A stretch of DNA of 64,000 bases from Marinomonas profundi (lineage in GTDB: Bacteria > Pseudomonadota > Gammaproteobacteria > Pseudomonadales > Marinomonadaceae), in the NCBI RefSeq assembly GCF_020694005.1, contig NZ_CP073013.1, positions 1,870,578 through 1,934,577 of the forward strand, in the 5' to 3' direction. Positions 8,379 through 17,915 of this stretch are shown here, in pieces. The position numbers and the translations under genes are program-made. Under the pieces are notes generated by a model. It saw only the letters and a list, made by a program, of their open reading frames with translations. It ran no database searches and had not been told where the DNA came from. Position 1 is the stretch's first letter, and each line of letters opens with the position of its first letter.

Positions 8379-10919
8379 TTAAGAAGACCTCAGCGCCCGG
8401 TTGGTTTTCGCGGTGGCTTGGGCGTTTAGTGGGTCTTCTGGCCAAGGGTGTTTCGGATATCGACCGCGCATTTCTTTGCGCACTTCTGGGTAGGCTTCAC
8501 GCCAAAAGAAAGCCAGATCCTGTGTCACTGCAAGGGGTCGTTGCCCCGGTGACAGCAGCTCAATGCGTATCGTTTGATTGAGCACGCTTGGGCTATGGGT
8601 GTAGCCAAACATTTCTTGCAGTTTGACTCTCAATGTTGGCTGCTGCTCACAGTAATCAATCGCATGGCTCGACCCTGATGGCGCGGTGAGTCGCGTAGGG
8701 ACATTTCGATGAAGAAATTGCTGCTGATTCCAGTCTAATTGACTTAACAAAATATCGTTTAATGGGAGCTTGCCCATGGCGTGTTGATTGGTCGTTTTGC
8801 CAAGATAGGGCCCAAGCCATGTCTCCAGATCTTTTAATAACGCGTCGTCAGAGCAATCCGGCCAAGTATTTTGCTTATCGTGCATGAAGGCGAATTGCAG
8901 GCGCGCTCGCAGTTGTTCGCTCGCGTCATTCCAAGGCAACACAGACAGGCCTTCTTGTCGAATATACCGACAAACCGCTTGGCAGACATCGGCTTCTGAC
9001 GGTTGGCTGAGCTTGCGTTTATCGATACAAAGTTTGCCGATCCAACGTTGTGTTTCACTGATTAAACGGGCGTCTTTTTTTGACCAAGCAAGATGCTGTT
9101 TTATGCTCAATAAATCCGCAAAATCCCCTGTCAGTGTGGACAGTTGAATCGGATTCGCGAGAAAAATGCGATCTTCTTCTTGGCCGTGGTGTCCGCCAAT
9201 GTCTAACGCGATCAGCCATTCACTTTGCGCGCAAGGGTCGAGAGACGACAGACTTGCCATACGACCGTTGGCCAATTTGTAACGAGCCTTGTCGTGGTCT
9301 TGTCCGGTACGTTGGGCAATACGGTCTGCAAAAGCACGAATTAACAAGAAGGCGATGTCCTGCTTACCATGAGTTGAAGAGGGTTGAAGGTTGATCTGCA
9401 GGCTGCGTTTTTGCCATTGTTGTTGGGCTTTTAAATAGTTCTGTCTTGGGCGTTTGCTCTGTGTCTGATGGCGGCCAGCTAGCCAATTGAGCCGATCTGA
9501 CAAATCACTGTGATGACTGGAAAAGGGGTCGCCTTCCGACAAAATAGTGCAGATGGCGCAGGCTGTTTCGCTGTTGTTATTTTGTTTGCCCTCCAATAGT
9601 AATCGAGCGAGTCTAGGCTCTATGCCAAGGCGGCTCATTTGCTCACCGAGTTCGCTTAATGCTAAAGAAGGCGGTGAGGTTACACTCTGTTCAAGCGCCT
9701 GTAGGTTTGTTAGCAAATCGACCGCTTGTTGCCAATGACTGTTCGGTGGTGGCGTAATCCAATCCAATTCTAAACGTTTTTGCACGCCCCATTTGGCCAA
9801 ATCCATCACCAAGCTGCTGAGGTCGCTTATCTCTATCTGCGGTTGCGCCTGTGGTGCGAGCTGATGTTGTTGACCTTCGCTCCACCAACGATAGCAAACG
9901 CCAGGTTCGGTGCGTCCAGCGCGACCCATGCGTTGAATGGTTTCGGCTTGGGTTGCACGCCGCGTGTGTAGTCGTGTGGTGGCGGTATTGGCATCAAAGC
10001 GCGCTTCACGACTCAAGCCACTGTCGACCACCACCCGAATACCTTCAATGGTCAAACTGGTTTGCGCAATGGCTGTCGCCAGCACAATTTTACGCGCCGG
10101 TGCTGGGCTTGGCGCAATAACGGCTTCTTGCTCTTTTAGGCTTAATTCGCCATACAAGGGCAAGATGCTTAAATGCGTTTCATGACCTAAGCGTTGTTGC
10201 AGCTGATTGGCTGCCTGACGAATTTCTTTTTGGCCCGGTAGAAACACTAATACACTGCCGGTTTCCTCATAAAAGGCTTGGCAAGTGAGCCGAACCACCT
10301 CGTCGGTGACTTGAACGCTTTTGAGGGATTGGTTGCTGTAGTGTGTGGTGATTGGAAAACTTCTACCTTGGCTGGTGAGTGTCGGGCAATTGAGTCGTGT
10401 TTCGAGCGCTTCTGTGTCTAATGTGGCCGACATTACCAAGAGTTTGAGTGGGTCTTCGTCGCGATACAGTTCTCGTGCTTGTAGGCACAAGGCAAAGGCC
10501 AAATCTGAGTGTAGGTTGCGTTCATGGAATTCATCGAAGATCACCAAAGCAATATCGTCCAGACTTGGGTCGTCATGCAGCATGCGGGTTAACACGCCTT
10601 CGGTGACCACCAAGACTTGTGTTTGCTGACTTTCTTTTCCCTCATGGCGAATACGATAACCAATGCGTTGCCCCAGCGGTTCGTGCAAGGTGTCGGCAAG
10701 GCGTTTTGCCGCGGCCTTGGCGGCCAAACGTCTTGGCTCTAACATGATGATTTTGCGCCCCTTGAGCCAAGCTTCCGCCATTAACGCCAGCGGTACCACC
10801 GTGGTTTTGCCCGCACCGGGCGCGGCTTCTAATATCGCCTCGTGATGATGTTCGAGTTGGTGCTTTAGCTGGGGAATCAGTGCATGAATGGGCAGTTCGC
10901 TGGACATAAGATGGCTCAT
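8379..10919 (-). CDS. hrpB: ATP-dependent RNA helicase HrpB
   Basis: An 846-residue DEAH-box helicase. Walker A is EAAPGAGKTT (31-40) and motif II is DEFH (129-132) in VIFDEFHERNLHSD. SAT is present in VMSATLD, and motif VI reads QRMGRAGRTEPG. The long C-terminal region (about 450-846) is the HrpB-specific part and ends with the conserved PKHPWPEDPLNAQATAKTNR. Length agrees with the family (about 810-850). HrpB is a conserved proteobacterial helicase of poorly defined cellular role. The ferredoxin gene upstream on the same strand is separated by about 35 bases and may share a transcript. Confidence 0.93.
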   Translation of the reverse strand: MSHLMSSELPIHALIPQLKHQLEHHHEAILEAAPGAGKTTVVPLALMAEAWLKGRKIIMLEPRRLAAKAAAKRLADTLHEPLGQRIGYRIRHEGKESQQTQVLVVTEGVLTRMLHDDPSLDDIALVIFDEFHERNLHSDLAFALCLQARELYRDEDPLKLLVMSATLDTEALETRLNCPTLTSQGRSFPITTHYSNQSLKSVQVTDEVVRLTCQAFYEETGSVLVFLPGQKEIRQAANQLQQRLGHETHLSILPLYGELSLKEQEAVIAPSPAPARKIVLATAIAQTSLTIEGIRVVVDSGLSREARFDANTATTRLHTRRATQAETIQRMGRAGRTEPGVCYRWWSEGQQHQLAPQAQPQIEISDLSSLVMDLAKWGVQKRLELDWITPPPNSHWQQAVDLLTNLQALEQSVTSPPSLALSELGEQMSRLGIEPRLARLLLEGKQNNNSETACAICTILSEGDPFSSHHSDLSDRLNWLAGRHQTQSKRPRQNYLKAQQQWQKRSLQINLQPSSTHGKQDIAFLLIRAFADRIAQRTGQDHDKARYKLANGRMASLSSLDPCAQSEWLIALDIGGHHGQEEDRIFLANPIQLSTLTGDFADLLSIKQHLAWSKKDARLISETQRWIGKLCIDKRKLSQPSEADVCQAVCRYIRQEGLSVLPWNDASEQLRARLQFAFMHDKQNTWPDCSDDALLKDLETWLGPYLGKTTNQHAMGKLPLNDILLSQLDWNQQQFLHRNVPTRLTAPSGSSHAIDYCEQQPTLRVKLQEMFGYTHSPSVLNQTIRIELLSPGQRPLAVTQDLAFFWREAYPEVRKEMRGRYPKHPWPEDPLNAQATAKTNRALRSS

Positions 10920-10954
10920 TAATTGGCTGCCGATAGGATACCGTTTTTAGGCGA

Positions 10955-11311
10955 TCAGCGCAGTCGTACTTTTGGTTTTGCTATGGATATGTCGGTTTTG
11001 CAGGTGGCGATGCAGGGGAGAAAATAACCCTGTTGCTTTTCTTTGTCGTTCAATCCGTGAGGCAGCCGGTTGGCGTAATCAATGTCACCGGATAGCAAAG
11101 GCGTTAGGCAAACACCGCATACGCCATTGGTACAGGCGTGCTTGATTGCGATATTTGCCGAGAGCAAAGCGTGCAGAATGGTTTCACCTTGCTCTATCGA
11201 AATGGATTGCTCAGGGTCTAAAAAAGTGAGGTGAATCTTTTTCTTTTGCGGTATGAGTTTTGGCGGCACGAGAAGCTTTTCCTTCCGTTTATTGTCTATT
11301 AACTTTAGCAT
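10955..11311 (-). CDS. Small 2Fe-2S ferredoxin
   Basis: A 118-residue plant-type ferredoxin domain for electron transfer. Cluster ligands Cys60, Cys65, Cys68 and Cys100 fit the pattern CX4CX2C..C (ACTNGVCGVCLTPLLSGDI and YFLPCIATC). A basic N-terminal extension of about 25 residues precedes the beta-grasp fold. No reductase or oxygenase partner is encoded next to it, so its redox partner is unknown. It lies upstream of hrpB on the same strand. Confidence 0.8.
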   Translation of the reverse strand: MLKLIDNKRKEKLLVPPKLIPQKKKIHLTFLDPEQSISIEQGETILHALLSANIAIKHACTNGVCGVCLTPLLSGDIDYANRLPHGLNDKEKQQGYFLPCIATCKTDISIAKPKVRLR

Positions 11312-11401
11312 GGGTTTCTTGTAAGACTCGGGTATTTTTTATTCTTGCTTGGTGCGCACGCGCAGGCCGAATTATAACGACAATGGGTTCCAATTCAGAT
11401 A

Positions 11402-12136
11402 ATGACAGAACAAAATAAAAAGACGTTATTGGTAGTAGACGATGATCAGGACATTCTCCAGCTTTTGTGCGATGCCTTGTCGCAAAAAGGGTATCACGTC
11501 TTGGCCGCAGAAAACGGTCGCCAGATGAGGCTGCATTTAGACGCTAATTCGGTGGATTTGGTGTTGATGGATTTGTACCTTCGAGAAGAAGATGGTTTGA
11601 ATCTGGCGCGTGAGATTCGTGAGCGTTTTGCTATGCCGATTATGATGTTAACCGGCAAAGGCGATGAAACAGACCGGATTTTAGGGCTGGAGCTGGCGGC
11701 TGACGACTACATGATGAAGCCGTTTAATTTGCGCGAGCTGACCGCCCGAATTCACGCGTTATTACGTCGCTCCTATCAAGTGCCGCCCACTTCTGGAAGC
11801 ATGATTAACGAAGATCATGAATGTTTGCGATTTGGCCAATGGGCGTTGGACCTCACCGCGCGGCTGTTGCATGATCCCGATGGCAAGTTGGTGACCTTAA
11901 CGCTAGGGGAGTTTTCGTTATTAGAAGTGTTAGTGCGTCATCCCGATCGTATTTTTTCCCGTGAGCAATTAATAGAGCAGAGTCGAGGATTAGAGACAGA
12001 GGTGTTTGATCGAACCGTCGATGTGTTGATTCTTCGTTTGCGCCGCAAAATAGAAGCCAACCCTAAGACGCCTGAATTTATTAAAACTCAACGTGGGCTT
12101 GGTTATTTTTTCCAAGGCCCGGTACGGATTCAATAA
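11402..12136 (+). CDS. OmpR-family response regulator
   Basis: A 244-residue response regulator. The receiver has acidic residues in VVDDDQD, phospho-acceptor Asp57 in LVLMDLYL, the conserved Thr in MLTGKGDE and Lys in DDYMMKPFN. A winged-helix DNA-binding domain follows (about 135-240, ending TQRGLGYFF). The stop is directly followed by the start of the hybrid kinase, so the two form a two-component pair. Because an Frc-type sugar ABC operon begins just downstream, control of that operon is the natural hypothesis, but no binding site could be assigned with confidence. Confidence 0.9.
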   Translation: MTEQNKKTLLVVDDDQDILQLLCDALSQKGYHVLAAENGRQMRLHLDANSVDLVLMDLYLREEDGLNLAREIRERFAMPIMMLTGKGDETDRILGLELAADDYMMKPFNLRELTARIHALLRRSYQVPPTSGSMINEDHECLRFGQWALDLTARLLHDPDGKLVTLTLGEFSLLEVLVRHPDRIFSREQLIEQSRGLETEVFDRTVDVLILRLRRKIEANPKTPEFIKTQRGLGYFFQGPVRIQ

Positions 12137-14650
12137 ATGCGCTTTACCAGCATTCGACAAAAAGCGTCATTGTCTATTTTCGCCATCAGCTTGGTGGCGT
12201 TTTTCATGGTCGGCATTGGCTGGCAATCGATGCGTGTCAGTGAAGCGTCTTTATCTGAATTTGAATCTGAAACCTTACCCGAAATCAGCACTGCTTTAAC
12301 CTTAGCCGAAGGCGTCGCGCAATTGGCGGCCATTGCGCCCTATACCGCAGGTTCAGGGAGACCTTTTCAATTACAGAGTGAATCGGAGCGTATCCATCGA
12401 CGTATTCTTGAGTTACGTGGGGTGGCAGATGGCTTGACGGACTCTGTTTTTCAGCGTGATATCGACCAGCGCTTAGATGATTTGCAAACCACATTAGAAG
12501 AGTTGGTTGCCTTGGTGCGCGAAGAGTTGTATTTGCGCGAAGACAGTCTGGCGCAGCAGTTTCGTATTCGTCAATTGCCACTCAATGACGAAGACGCCGC
12601 TAGGGTAAACAGTCAGCAGGGCTTGGCTTGGTTGCTGCAATTATTAGAAGCGCCGAGTTTAGTGCCTGAAAGTATACTGAAAAGCCTGCGATTATCTGAG
12701 CAAAATGGCCAAGTAGCGAGTATTGCCGACGATCTCTTAATGGCTCATCGACGTTTGAACCAAATTCAAGAGCGTAAAAATTATTTATTGATTTCCATTC
12801 GGGCCAAATCGGAACAGTTGAGCAAGCAAGTCAGTGACTTTGTGGGGGGATTGCAGAAGAAAGTGAGTCGTCAGCGTCAAGCTGTGTCTGCTTTTGTGGC
12901 GCGGGGGCAACACTGGATTATCGGCATCTCTGTGTTTCTGTTGTTGGGTCTGACGCGCCTGTATTGGTACAGCCAGCGCATGACCAAAGATTTAGGCGTG
13001 GTGACCAACGATATGGAGCAGCTTTCCTTGGGGCGCGTTGATTCAAAACACACAGGCATACGCCGCAATGATGAAATCGGTACTTTAGCGGACACCTTTG
13101 AAGTGTTTCGTCGCGATGCCTTAAGGCGCTTGGAAGTGACGGCCGAGCTATCGGAACAAAAGCGTTTGTTGGAAACCATCTTTGACAATATGAACGATGG
13201 GCTGAGCGTGTTTTCGGCCAAAGGTACCTTGGTGGCTTGGAACTCGGGTTATCAGAGTCTGTTTGATTTGTCGGATGACGATTTGCGCGCTGGCATGTCG
13301 ATTGATGAGGTGCAAAACCTAATCAATCAGGGCCAGCATAAAAACCTTAATTTAGAGAATCAGCAAGTTCATATGGAAGAAGTGAATGTCTCGCGTCATT
13401 TGCGCTTTCAAAGTTTTGAGCGTCATTTTGATTCTGGCAAGATCGTTGAATTTCGTTCTAAACCTATGCCAGAAGGGGGATTTGTTACCTTATATACAGA
13501 TTTAACCGAGCGAAAAAGCGTTGAAAGCCAGCTCCGTCAAGCGCAAAAAATGGAAATGCTGGGGCAGCTGACAGGGGGCGTCGCTCACGATTTTAATAAC
13601 CTTCTCGCGGCGATCATGGGCAATTTGCAAATGTTGTCTGACTCGCGTCCACAAACCTCGGATCAGGCCCGATACATAGAGCGTGCGCTGGTTGTTTCCG
13701 AAAAAAGCAGCAATCTGGTGCAGCGTTTATTGGCCTTTAGTCGGCGTCAGCAATTGTTTCCGGTGCCGATTGCCATAGACGATTTAATCGAAGGCATGTT
13801 GGATCTGGTGGAATACAGTGTTGGTTCGCATATTGTCGTTGAAAGTGACTTGCAATGCTCTGGTGTGGTGAGTTTGATTGACCCTTCGCAGCTGGAAAAC
13901 GCCTTACTAAACTTGTCCTTAAACAGCGCCAGCGCCATGCCTGAGGGCGGCCGTTTGGCCTTTTCTACCAAACTTTGCACCTTACCTGACAGTGATGTAC
14001 CGGCTATTCGTATTCGTGTTGAAGACTCGGGTGAAGGCATTTCGGAAGAGGTGATTGGGCGGATTTTTGAACCCTTTTTTACCACCAAACCTGTCGGTAA
14101 AGGCAGTGGGTTGGGCTTGAGTATGATTTACGGCTTTGTCAAACAAAGTGGCGGGGAGATTAAGGTCGTTTCCGAAAAAGGCAAATGGACCCGAGTGTGC
14201 CTGTTCTTACCACAGCAATTATCCCCTGTTGAGCTTGTGTCTCATGACTCTGATTCTCAGCAAGAGACCATTTTATTGCCTGAACACAGTCTTGTTTGGC
14301 TGGTGGAAGACGATGAAGAAGTGTGTCGTGTGATGCGTGAGCAGCTAGAGAAAATGGGCTTGATGGTGCAAACGTTTGATGGTGCAGAAGCGGTCATTAA
14401 TGGGCTCAGTAACGCCATGGTGCCCGATGCCATTGTGTCTGATGTGAATTTATCAGGTGCGATGAACGGTGTGGCGTTAGCGCACCATATTCGTTCCTCC
14501 TCGTCTGGCTTTGTTTGCCCCGTTTTATTGATGTCTGGTCTGCCAAAAGACGAATTAAAGCAAAAGTATCAATTAAGTGATGACGATTTATTTATTTCAA
14601 AACCCTTTACTATCAAGGCATTAAGTAAAATATTTCAGATTGAATATTGA
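12137..14650 (+). CDS. Hybrid sensor histidine kinase with receiver domain
   Basis: An 837-residue membrane kinase. TM1 is at about 12-30, a helical periplasmic sensor region at about 31-257 and TM2 at about 258-277. A HAMP region (about 278-330) and a PAS domain (about 342-460) follow. HisKA carries His484 in GQLTGGVAHDFNNLL, and the HATPase has GKGSGLGLSMIYGFVKQSGG. A C-terminal receiver (about 715-835) has its acceptor Asp in AIVSDVNLSG. The layout resembles TorS-type kinases, whose helical sensor often works with a periplasmic binding protein. Two sugar-binding proteins are encoded downstream, so a co-sensor is possible (inference). The gene follows the response regulator with no gap. Confidence 0.88.
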   Translation: MRFTSIRQKASLSIFAISLVAFFMVGIGWQSMRVSEASLSEFESETLPEISTALTLAEGVAQLAAIAPYTAGSGRPFQLQSESERIHRRILELRGVADGLTDSVFQRDIDQRLDDLQTTLEELVALVREELYLREDSLAQQFRIRQLPLNDEDAARVNSQQGLAWLLQLLEAPSLVPESILKSLRLSEQNGQVASIADDLLMAHRRLNQIQERKNYLLISIRAKSEQLSKQVSDFVGGLQKKVSRQRQAVSAFVARGQHWIIGISVFLLLGLTRLYWYSQRMTKDLGVVTNDMEQLSLGRVDSKHTGIRRNDEIGTLADTFEVFRRDALRRLEVTAELSEQKRLLETIFDNMNDGLSVFSAKGTLVAWNSGYQSLFDLSDDDLRAGMSIDEVQNLINQGQHKNLNLENQQVHMEEVNVSRHLRFQSFERHFDSGKIVEFRSKPMPEGGFVTLYTDLTERKSVESQLRQAQKMEMLGQLTGGVAHDFNNLLAAIMGNLQMLSDSRPQTSDQARYIERALVVSEKSSNLVQRLLAFSRRQQLFPVPIAIDDLIEGMLDLVEYSVGSHIVVESDLQCSGVVSLIDPSQLENALLNLSLNSASAMPEGGRLAFSTKLCTLPDSDVPAIRIRVEDSGEGISEEVIGRIFEPFFTTKPVGKGSGLGLSMIYGFVKQSGGEIKVVSEKGKWTRVCLFLPQQLSPVELVSHDSDSQQETILLPEHSLVWLVEDDEEVCRVMREQLEKMGLMVQTFDGAEAVINGLSNAMVPDAIVSDVNLSGAMNGVALAHHIRSSSSGFVCPVLLMSGLPKDELKQKYQLSDDDLFISKPFTIKALSKIFQIEY

Positions 14651-14803
14651 ATTATTACAAATATTACAAAAAAAGATTAAAGAGTGAAATTATTCATTAG
14701 TTTTTTATCTTCATAGTGTTTTTTGAGAAACAGAGTCGGGGCTTGTTCTGTTTTCATGGCATTGCTGCCAATAATAAAAACAAAAAACTGGAGTTATAAA
14801 ACA

Positions 14804-15826
14804 ATGAAATTCATTCCCTATAAAAAATTAGCTTGTCTAATCGCTGCTGGCACACTTTCTACTGTGGCGATGGCAGAAACCCCAATCATTGGTTTGATCA
14901 CCAAAACCAATACCAACCCTTTCTTCGTTAAAATGAAAGACGGCGCTCAAGAAAAAGCGAATGAGCTGGGGGTTGAGTTGCGTACTTTCGCCGGTCGTTA
15001 CGATGGCGATAACGAAACGCAAGTTCAAGCAATCGAAAACCTTATTGCAGCAGGCGCCAAAGGCATTTTGATCACGCCTAGTGATACCGCTGCGATTGTG
15101 CCAACCATTCAAAAAGCACGCGATGCCGGTTTGCTGGTGATCGCGTTAGATACTGCTCTTAGTCCAGCCAGTGCGGCAGACATGACCTTCGCGACGGATA
15201 ACTTTAAAGCCGGTGAAATGATTGGTTTGTGGGCGAAAGCGAAAATGGGCGACAAAGCCAAAGACGCAAAAATTGCCTTGCTAGATTTGAGTTCAAGTCA
15301 GATTACGGTTGACGTGGCTCGTAACCAAGGCTTCTTAAAAGGCTTCGGTATTGATATCAAAGACCCGAATCAAATGAGCGATGAAACAGATCCGCGTATT
15401 GTCGGTAACGACGTAACATTAGGGTCTGAAGAAGGCGGTCGTCGTGCAATGGAGAACTTATTGCAAAAAGACCCCGAAGTGAATTTGGTCTACACCATTA
15501 ACGAGCCTGCTGCAGCGGGTGCCTATGAAGCATTAAAATCCTTTGGTCTTGAAAAAGACGTTTTGATTGTTTCGGTTGATGGCGGTTGCCCCGGTGTGCG
15601 TAATATCCAAGACGGCGTGATTGGCGCTACCTCTATGCAATTCCCTCTAAAAATGGCCTCTGAAGGCGTCACCGCGATTGTTGAGTTTGCTCAGTCTGGC
15701 TCACGTCCTTCGGCGTCAAGTGGCCTAGATTTCTTCGACACAGGTGTTCAGTTGATCACAGATGAGCCAGCCAAGGGGGTGAATTCAGTCACCTCTAAAA
15801 CGGGTTTGGCGATGTGCTGGGGTTAA
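14804..15826 (+). CDS. Sugar ABC transporter substrate-binding protein (FrcB-like)
   Basis: A 340-residue type I periplasmic binding protein of the ribose/fructose class. The start at ATG 14804 follows GGAG at about 12 bases and gives a proper signal peptide ([24 protein letters not shown]); the frame extends upstream without homology. The mature protein begins [20 protein letters not shown]. Sugar-pocket features include [28 protein letters not shown] hinge residues and [13 protein letters not shown]. Similarity to FrcB-type fructose binding proteins is recognised by pattern only, so the sugar is likely but not proven. It is the first gene of the transporter operon and is followed by a strong hairpin. 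Confidence 0.85.
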   Translation: MKFIPYKKLACLIAAGTLSTVAMAETPIIGLITKTNTNPFFVKMKDGAQEKANELGVELRTFAGRYDGDNETQVQAIENLIAAGAKGILITPSDTAAIVPTIQKARDAGLLVIALDTALSPASAADMTFATDNFKAGEMIGLWAKAKMGDKAKDAKIALLDLSSSQITVDVARNQGFLKGFGIDIKDPNQMSDETDPRIVGNDVTLGSEEGGRRAMENLLQKDPEVNLVYTINEPAAAGAYEALKSFGLEKDVLIVSVDGGCPGVRNIQDGVIGATSMQFPLKMASEGVTAIVEFAQSGSRPSASSGLDFFDTGVQLITDEPAKGVNSVTSKTGLAMCWG

Positions 15827-15867
15827 TTAATTTTTTGTGATAGATGGGCGAGAAGGTGCCCTGATTT

Positions 15868-15905
15868 GCCGTTAGCCGAGACGTTGGGCTAACGGCCCTT
15901 TTCTT
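15868..15905 (+). terminator. Intercistronic hairpin after the FrcB-like gene
   Basis: A perfect 10-bp stem GCCGTTAGCC (15868-15877) pairs with GGCTAACGGC (15887-15896) and is followed by CCTTTTCTT. It sits between the binding-protein and permease genes. It could act as a partial terminator or mRNA stabiliser, giving more binding protein than membrane subunits. Confidence 0.75.
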
Positions 15906-15919
15906 GTCTGGAGTAATCT

Positions 15920-17002
15920 ATGAGTTCTAATGACACAAAGCCGTCAACGGCGGTGCTTGATCACGACAAAGTGGCCGATCAAGCCAGTTCGTATGTGGCG
16001 CAATTTGAGCGCCACGAAACCCCGTTACAGCGTTTTAAAAAGTTTCTTCATCATTATCCCATCGCCGCGCCTTTGATTGTGCTGTGTTTGGCGGTGATCA
16101 GTTTTAGCCTTATTGTTGGCGACCGTTTTTTGCACCCATTCAATTTATCCTTGGTGTTGCAACAAGTGACTATTATCGGTGTGATTGGTGTGGCACAGAC
16201 CTTGATCATCTTGACCGCGGGTATCGATTTATCCGTTGGCGCCATCATGGTATTGACTTCCGTGGTCATGGGGCGGATGGCGGTGAACCATGGTATCGAC
16301 CCTAGTTTGTCTATTTTGATCGGTATTGGCGTCGGCGCGTTAGCTGGCTTTATCAATGGCTTATTGATTACGCGCCTAAAAATCCCGCCTTTTATTGCGA
16401 CCTTGGGTTCTTGGAATGTGTTTTTTGCGCTGAACCTTTGGTATTCAAAAAGCGAAACCATTCGCTCACAGGACATCAGTAACATTGCGCCATTATTGCA
16501 ATGGACAGGGCATACCATTGATTTTTTTGGGGCAAGGCTGACTTACGGTTCCTTGTTAATGTTGGGGATTTTCTTCCTGATTTGGTACGCCTTGAATTGG
16601 ACCGCGTGGGGACGTCATGTTTACGCCACGGGGGATGATCCTGAGGCCGCTAAGCTAGCGGGTATTCGTACCAATCGTATTTTGATGTCTGTGTATGTGT
16701 TGGCCGGTGTGGTGTGTGCTATCGGTGCGTGGGTGTTGATTGGTCGTATCGGTTCGGTCAGTCCGCAAGCGGGTACCATGACCAACTTAGACAGTATTAC
16801 GGCGGTGGTTATTGGTGGCTGTAGTTTATTTGGTGGTCGTGGCTCTATTTATGGGACGCTGATCGGCGCGTTAGTGGTTGGCGTATTTCGAAATGGTCTG
16901 GCGCTTGCTGGTGTGGATGTTTTGTGGCAAGAGTTTACCGTGGGTATATTGATTATTTCGGCCGTTGGGATTGATCAGTGGATTCGAAGAGGGACAGCAT
17001 AA
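15920..17002 (+). CDS. Sugar ABC transporter permease (FrcC-like)
   Basis: A 360-residue RbsC/FrcC-family permease with a cytoplasmic N-terminal tail of about 50 residues and roughly ten membrane segments. Conserved family stretches include AQTLIILTAGIDLSVGAIM near residues 92-110 and NLDSITAVVIGGCSLFGGRG near 292-312. A good ribosome-binding site (TGGAG) precedes ATG 15920. The stop TAA shares a base with the start of the ATPase gene, showing coupling. It forms the inner-membrane channel of the importer. Confidence 0.88.
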   Translation: MSSNDTKPSTAVLDHDKVADQASSYVAQFERHETPLQRFKKFLHHYPIAAPLIVLCLAVISFSLIVGDRFLHPFNLSLVLQQVTIIGVIGVAQTLIILTAGIDLSVGAIMVLTSVVMGRMAVNHGIDPSLSILIGIGVGALAGFINGLLITRLKIPPFIATLGSWNVFFALNLWYSKSETIRSQDISNIAPLLQWTGHTIDFFGARLTYGSLLMLGIFFLIWYALNWTAWGRHVYATGDDPEAAKLAGIRTNRILMSVYVLAGVVCAIGAWVLIGRIGSVSPQAGTMTNLDSITAVVIGGCSLFGGRGSIYGTLIGALVVGVFRNGLALAGVDVLWQEFTVGILIISAVGIDQWIRRGTA

Positions 17003-17796
17003 TGACAGCACATTACGATAAAACACCCGTGTTGCAAACCAAGAATTTAGTAAAGCGTTATGGCAGTGTAACAGCCATTGATCATGCCGATTTAGAGCTT
17101 TACCCAGGCGAGATATTAGCCATTATTGGTGATAACGGTGCCGGTAAATCGTCGTTAATTAAAGCCTTATCTGGCGCTTTAATTCCAGACGAAGGAGAAA
17201 TCTTACTCGATGGCAAACCGGTACATTTCTCCTCGCCAATGGAAGCTCGTGCGTTAGGCATTGAAACGGTTTATCAGAACTTAGCGGTGTCGCCCGCGTT
17301 GAACATTGCGGACAATTTATTTTTAGGTCGCGAGTTACGCAAGCCGGGTATTTTGGGTTCCGTTTTTCGCATGCTAGATAAGAAAGAAATGGAGCGCCGT
17401 GCTCAAGCTAAAATGACCGAGCTGGGTTTGATGACGATTCAGAATATCAGTCAGGCGGTTGAGTCGCTATCTGGCGGTCAGCGTCAAGGGGTTGCGGTGG
17501 CTCGTTCTGCCTTGTTTGGCAGTAAAGTGGTGATCATGGATGAGCCGACGGCGGCGCTTGGGGTAAAAGAGTCGCGTCGTGTATTGAACTTGATCAAAGA
17601 AGTACGCGATCGTGGCTTGCCGATTATCTTGATCAGCCACAATATGCCCCATGTGTTCGAAGTGGCGGATCGTATCCATATTCATCGTTTGGGTAAGCGG
17701 GCAGCGATTGTCACGCCTCAATCCCATTCCATGTCCGATGCGGTGGCGATCATGACTGGCGCCATGGACGTGAAGGGCTCAACCGAAGCCGCTTAA
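17002..17796 (+). CDS. Sugar ABC transporter ATP-binding protein (FrcA-like)
   Basis: A 264-residue ABC ATPase. Walker A is GDNGAGKSS, the signature LSGGQRQGVAVAR, Walker B VVIMDEP and the switch His is in LISHNMPHVFEVADRIHI. It has a single nucleotide-binding domain, like FrcA and unlike the double-domain RbsA/XylG proteins, which supports the Frc-type assignment. The start at 17002 was chosen for its one-base overlap with the permease stop; an upstream in-frame start would lie inside the permease gene. Confidence 0.88.
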   Translation: MTAHYDKTPVLQTKNLVKRYGSVTAIDHADLELYPGEILAIIGDNGAGKSSLIKALSGALIPDEGEILLDGKPVHFSSPMEARALGIETVYQNLAVSPALNIADNLFLGRELRKPGILGSVFRMLDKKEMERRAQAKMTELGLMTIQNISQAVESLSGGQRQGVAVARSALFGSKVVIMDEPTAALGVKESRRVLNLIKEVRDRGLPIILISHNMPHVFEVADRIHIHRLGKRAAIVTPQSHSMSDAVAIMTGAMDVKGSTEAA

Positions 17797-17824
17797 AAGG
17801 AAGAAGCCGCATAAGAAAAAAGGC

Positions 17825-17880
17825 AGCCGTTATTTTGCTTCTACGGATGAGTAAGGCAAAATAGCGGCTCTTTATGCTTT
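17825..17880 (+). terminator. Hairpin terminator or attenuator after the FrcA-like gene
   Basis: AGCCGTTATTTTGC (17825-17838) pairs with GCAAAATAGCGGCT (17856-17869) with one G-U wobble, and a T-rich run TCTTTATGCTTTTC follows. It lies between the ATPase gene and the second binding-protein gene, so that gene may be only partly co-transcribed. Confidence 0.7.
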
Positions 17881-17915
17881 TCATCATGAGCATGTGGCAA
17901 TCTTGAGGAAGTGAA

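Noticed and set aside
9851..10185. Overlapping 80-90-residue plus-strand frames
   Set aside because: They are antisense shadows of hrpB, which carries all helicase motifs.
14653..14670. ATTACAAAT/ATTACAAAA repeat before the FrcB-like gene
   Set aside because: The 9-bp period and low complexity make it a poor OmpR-type site; kept out of the feature list.
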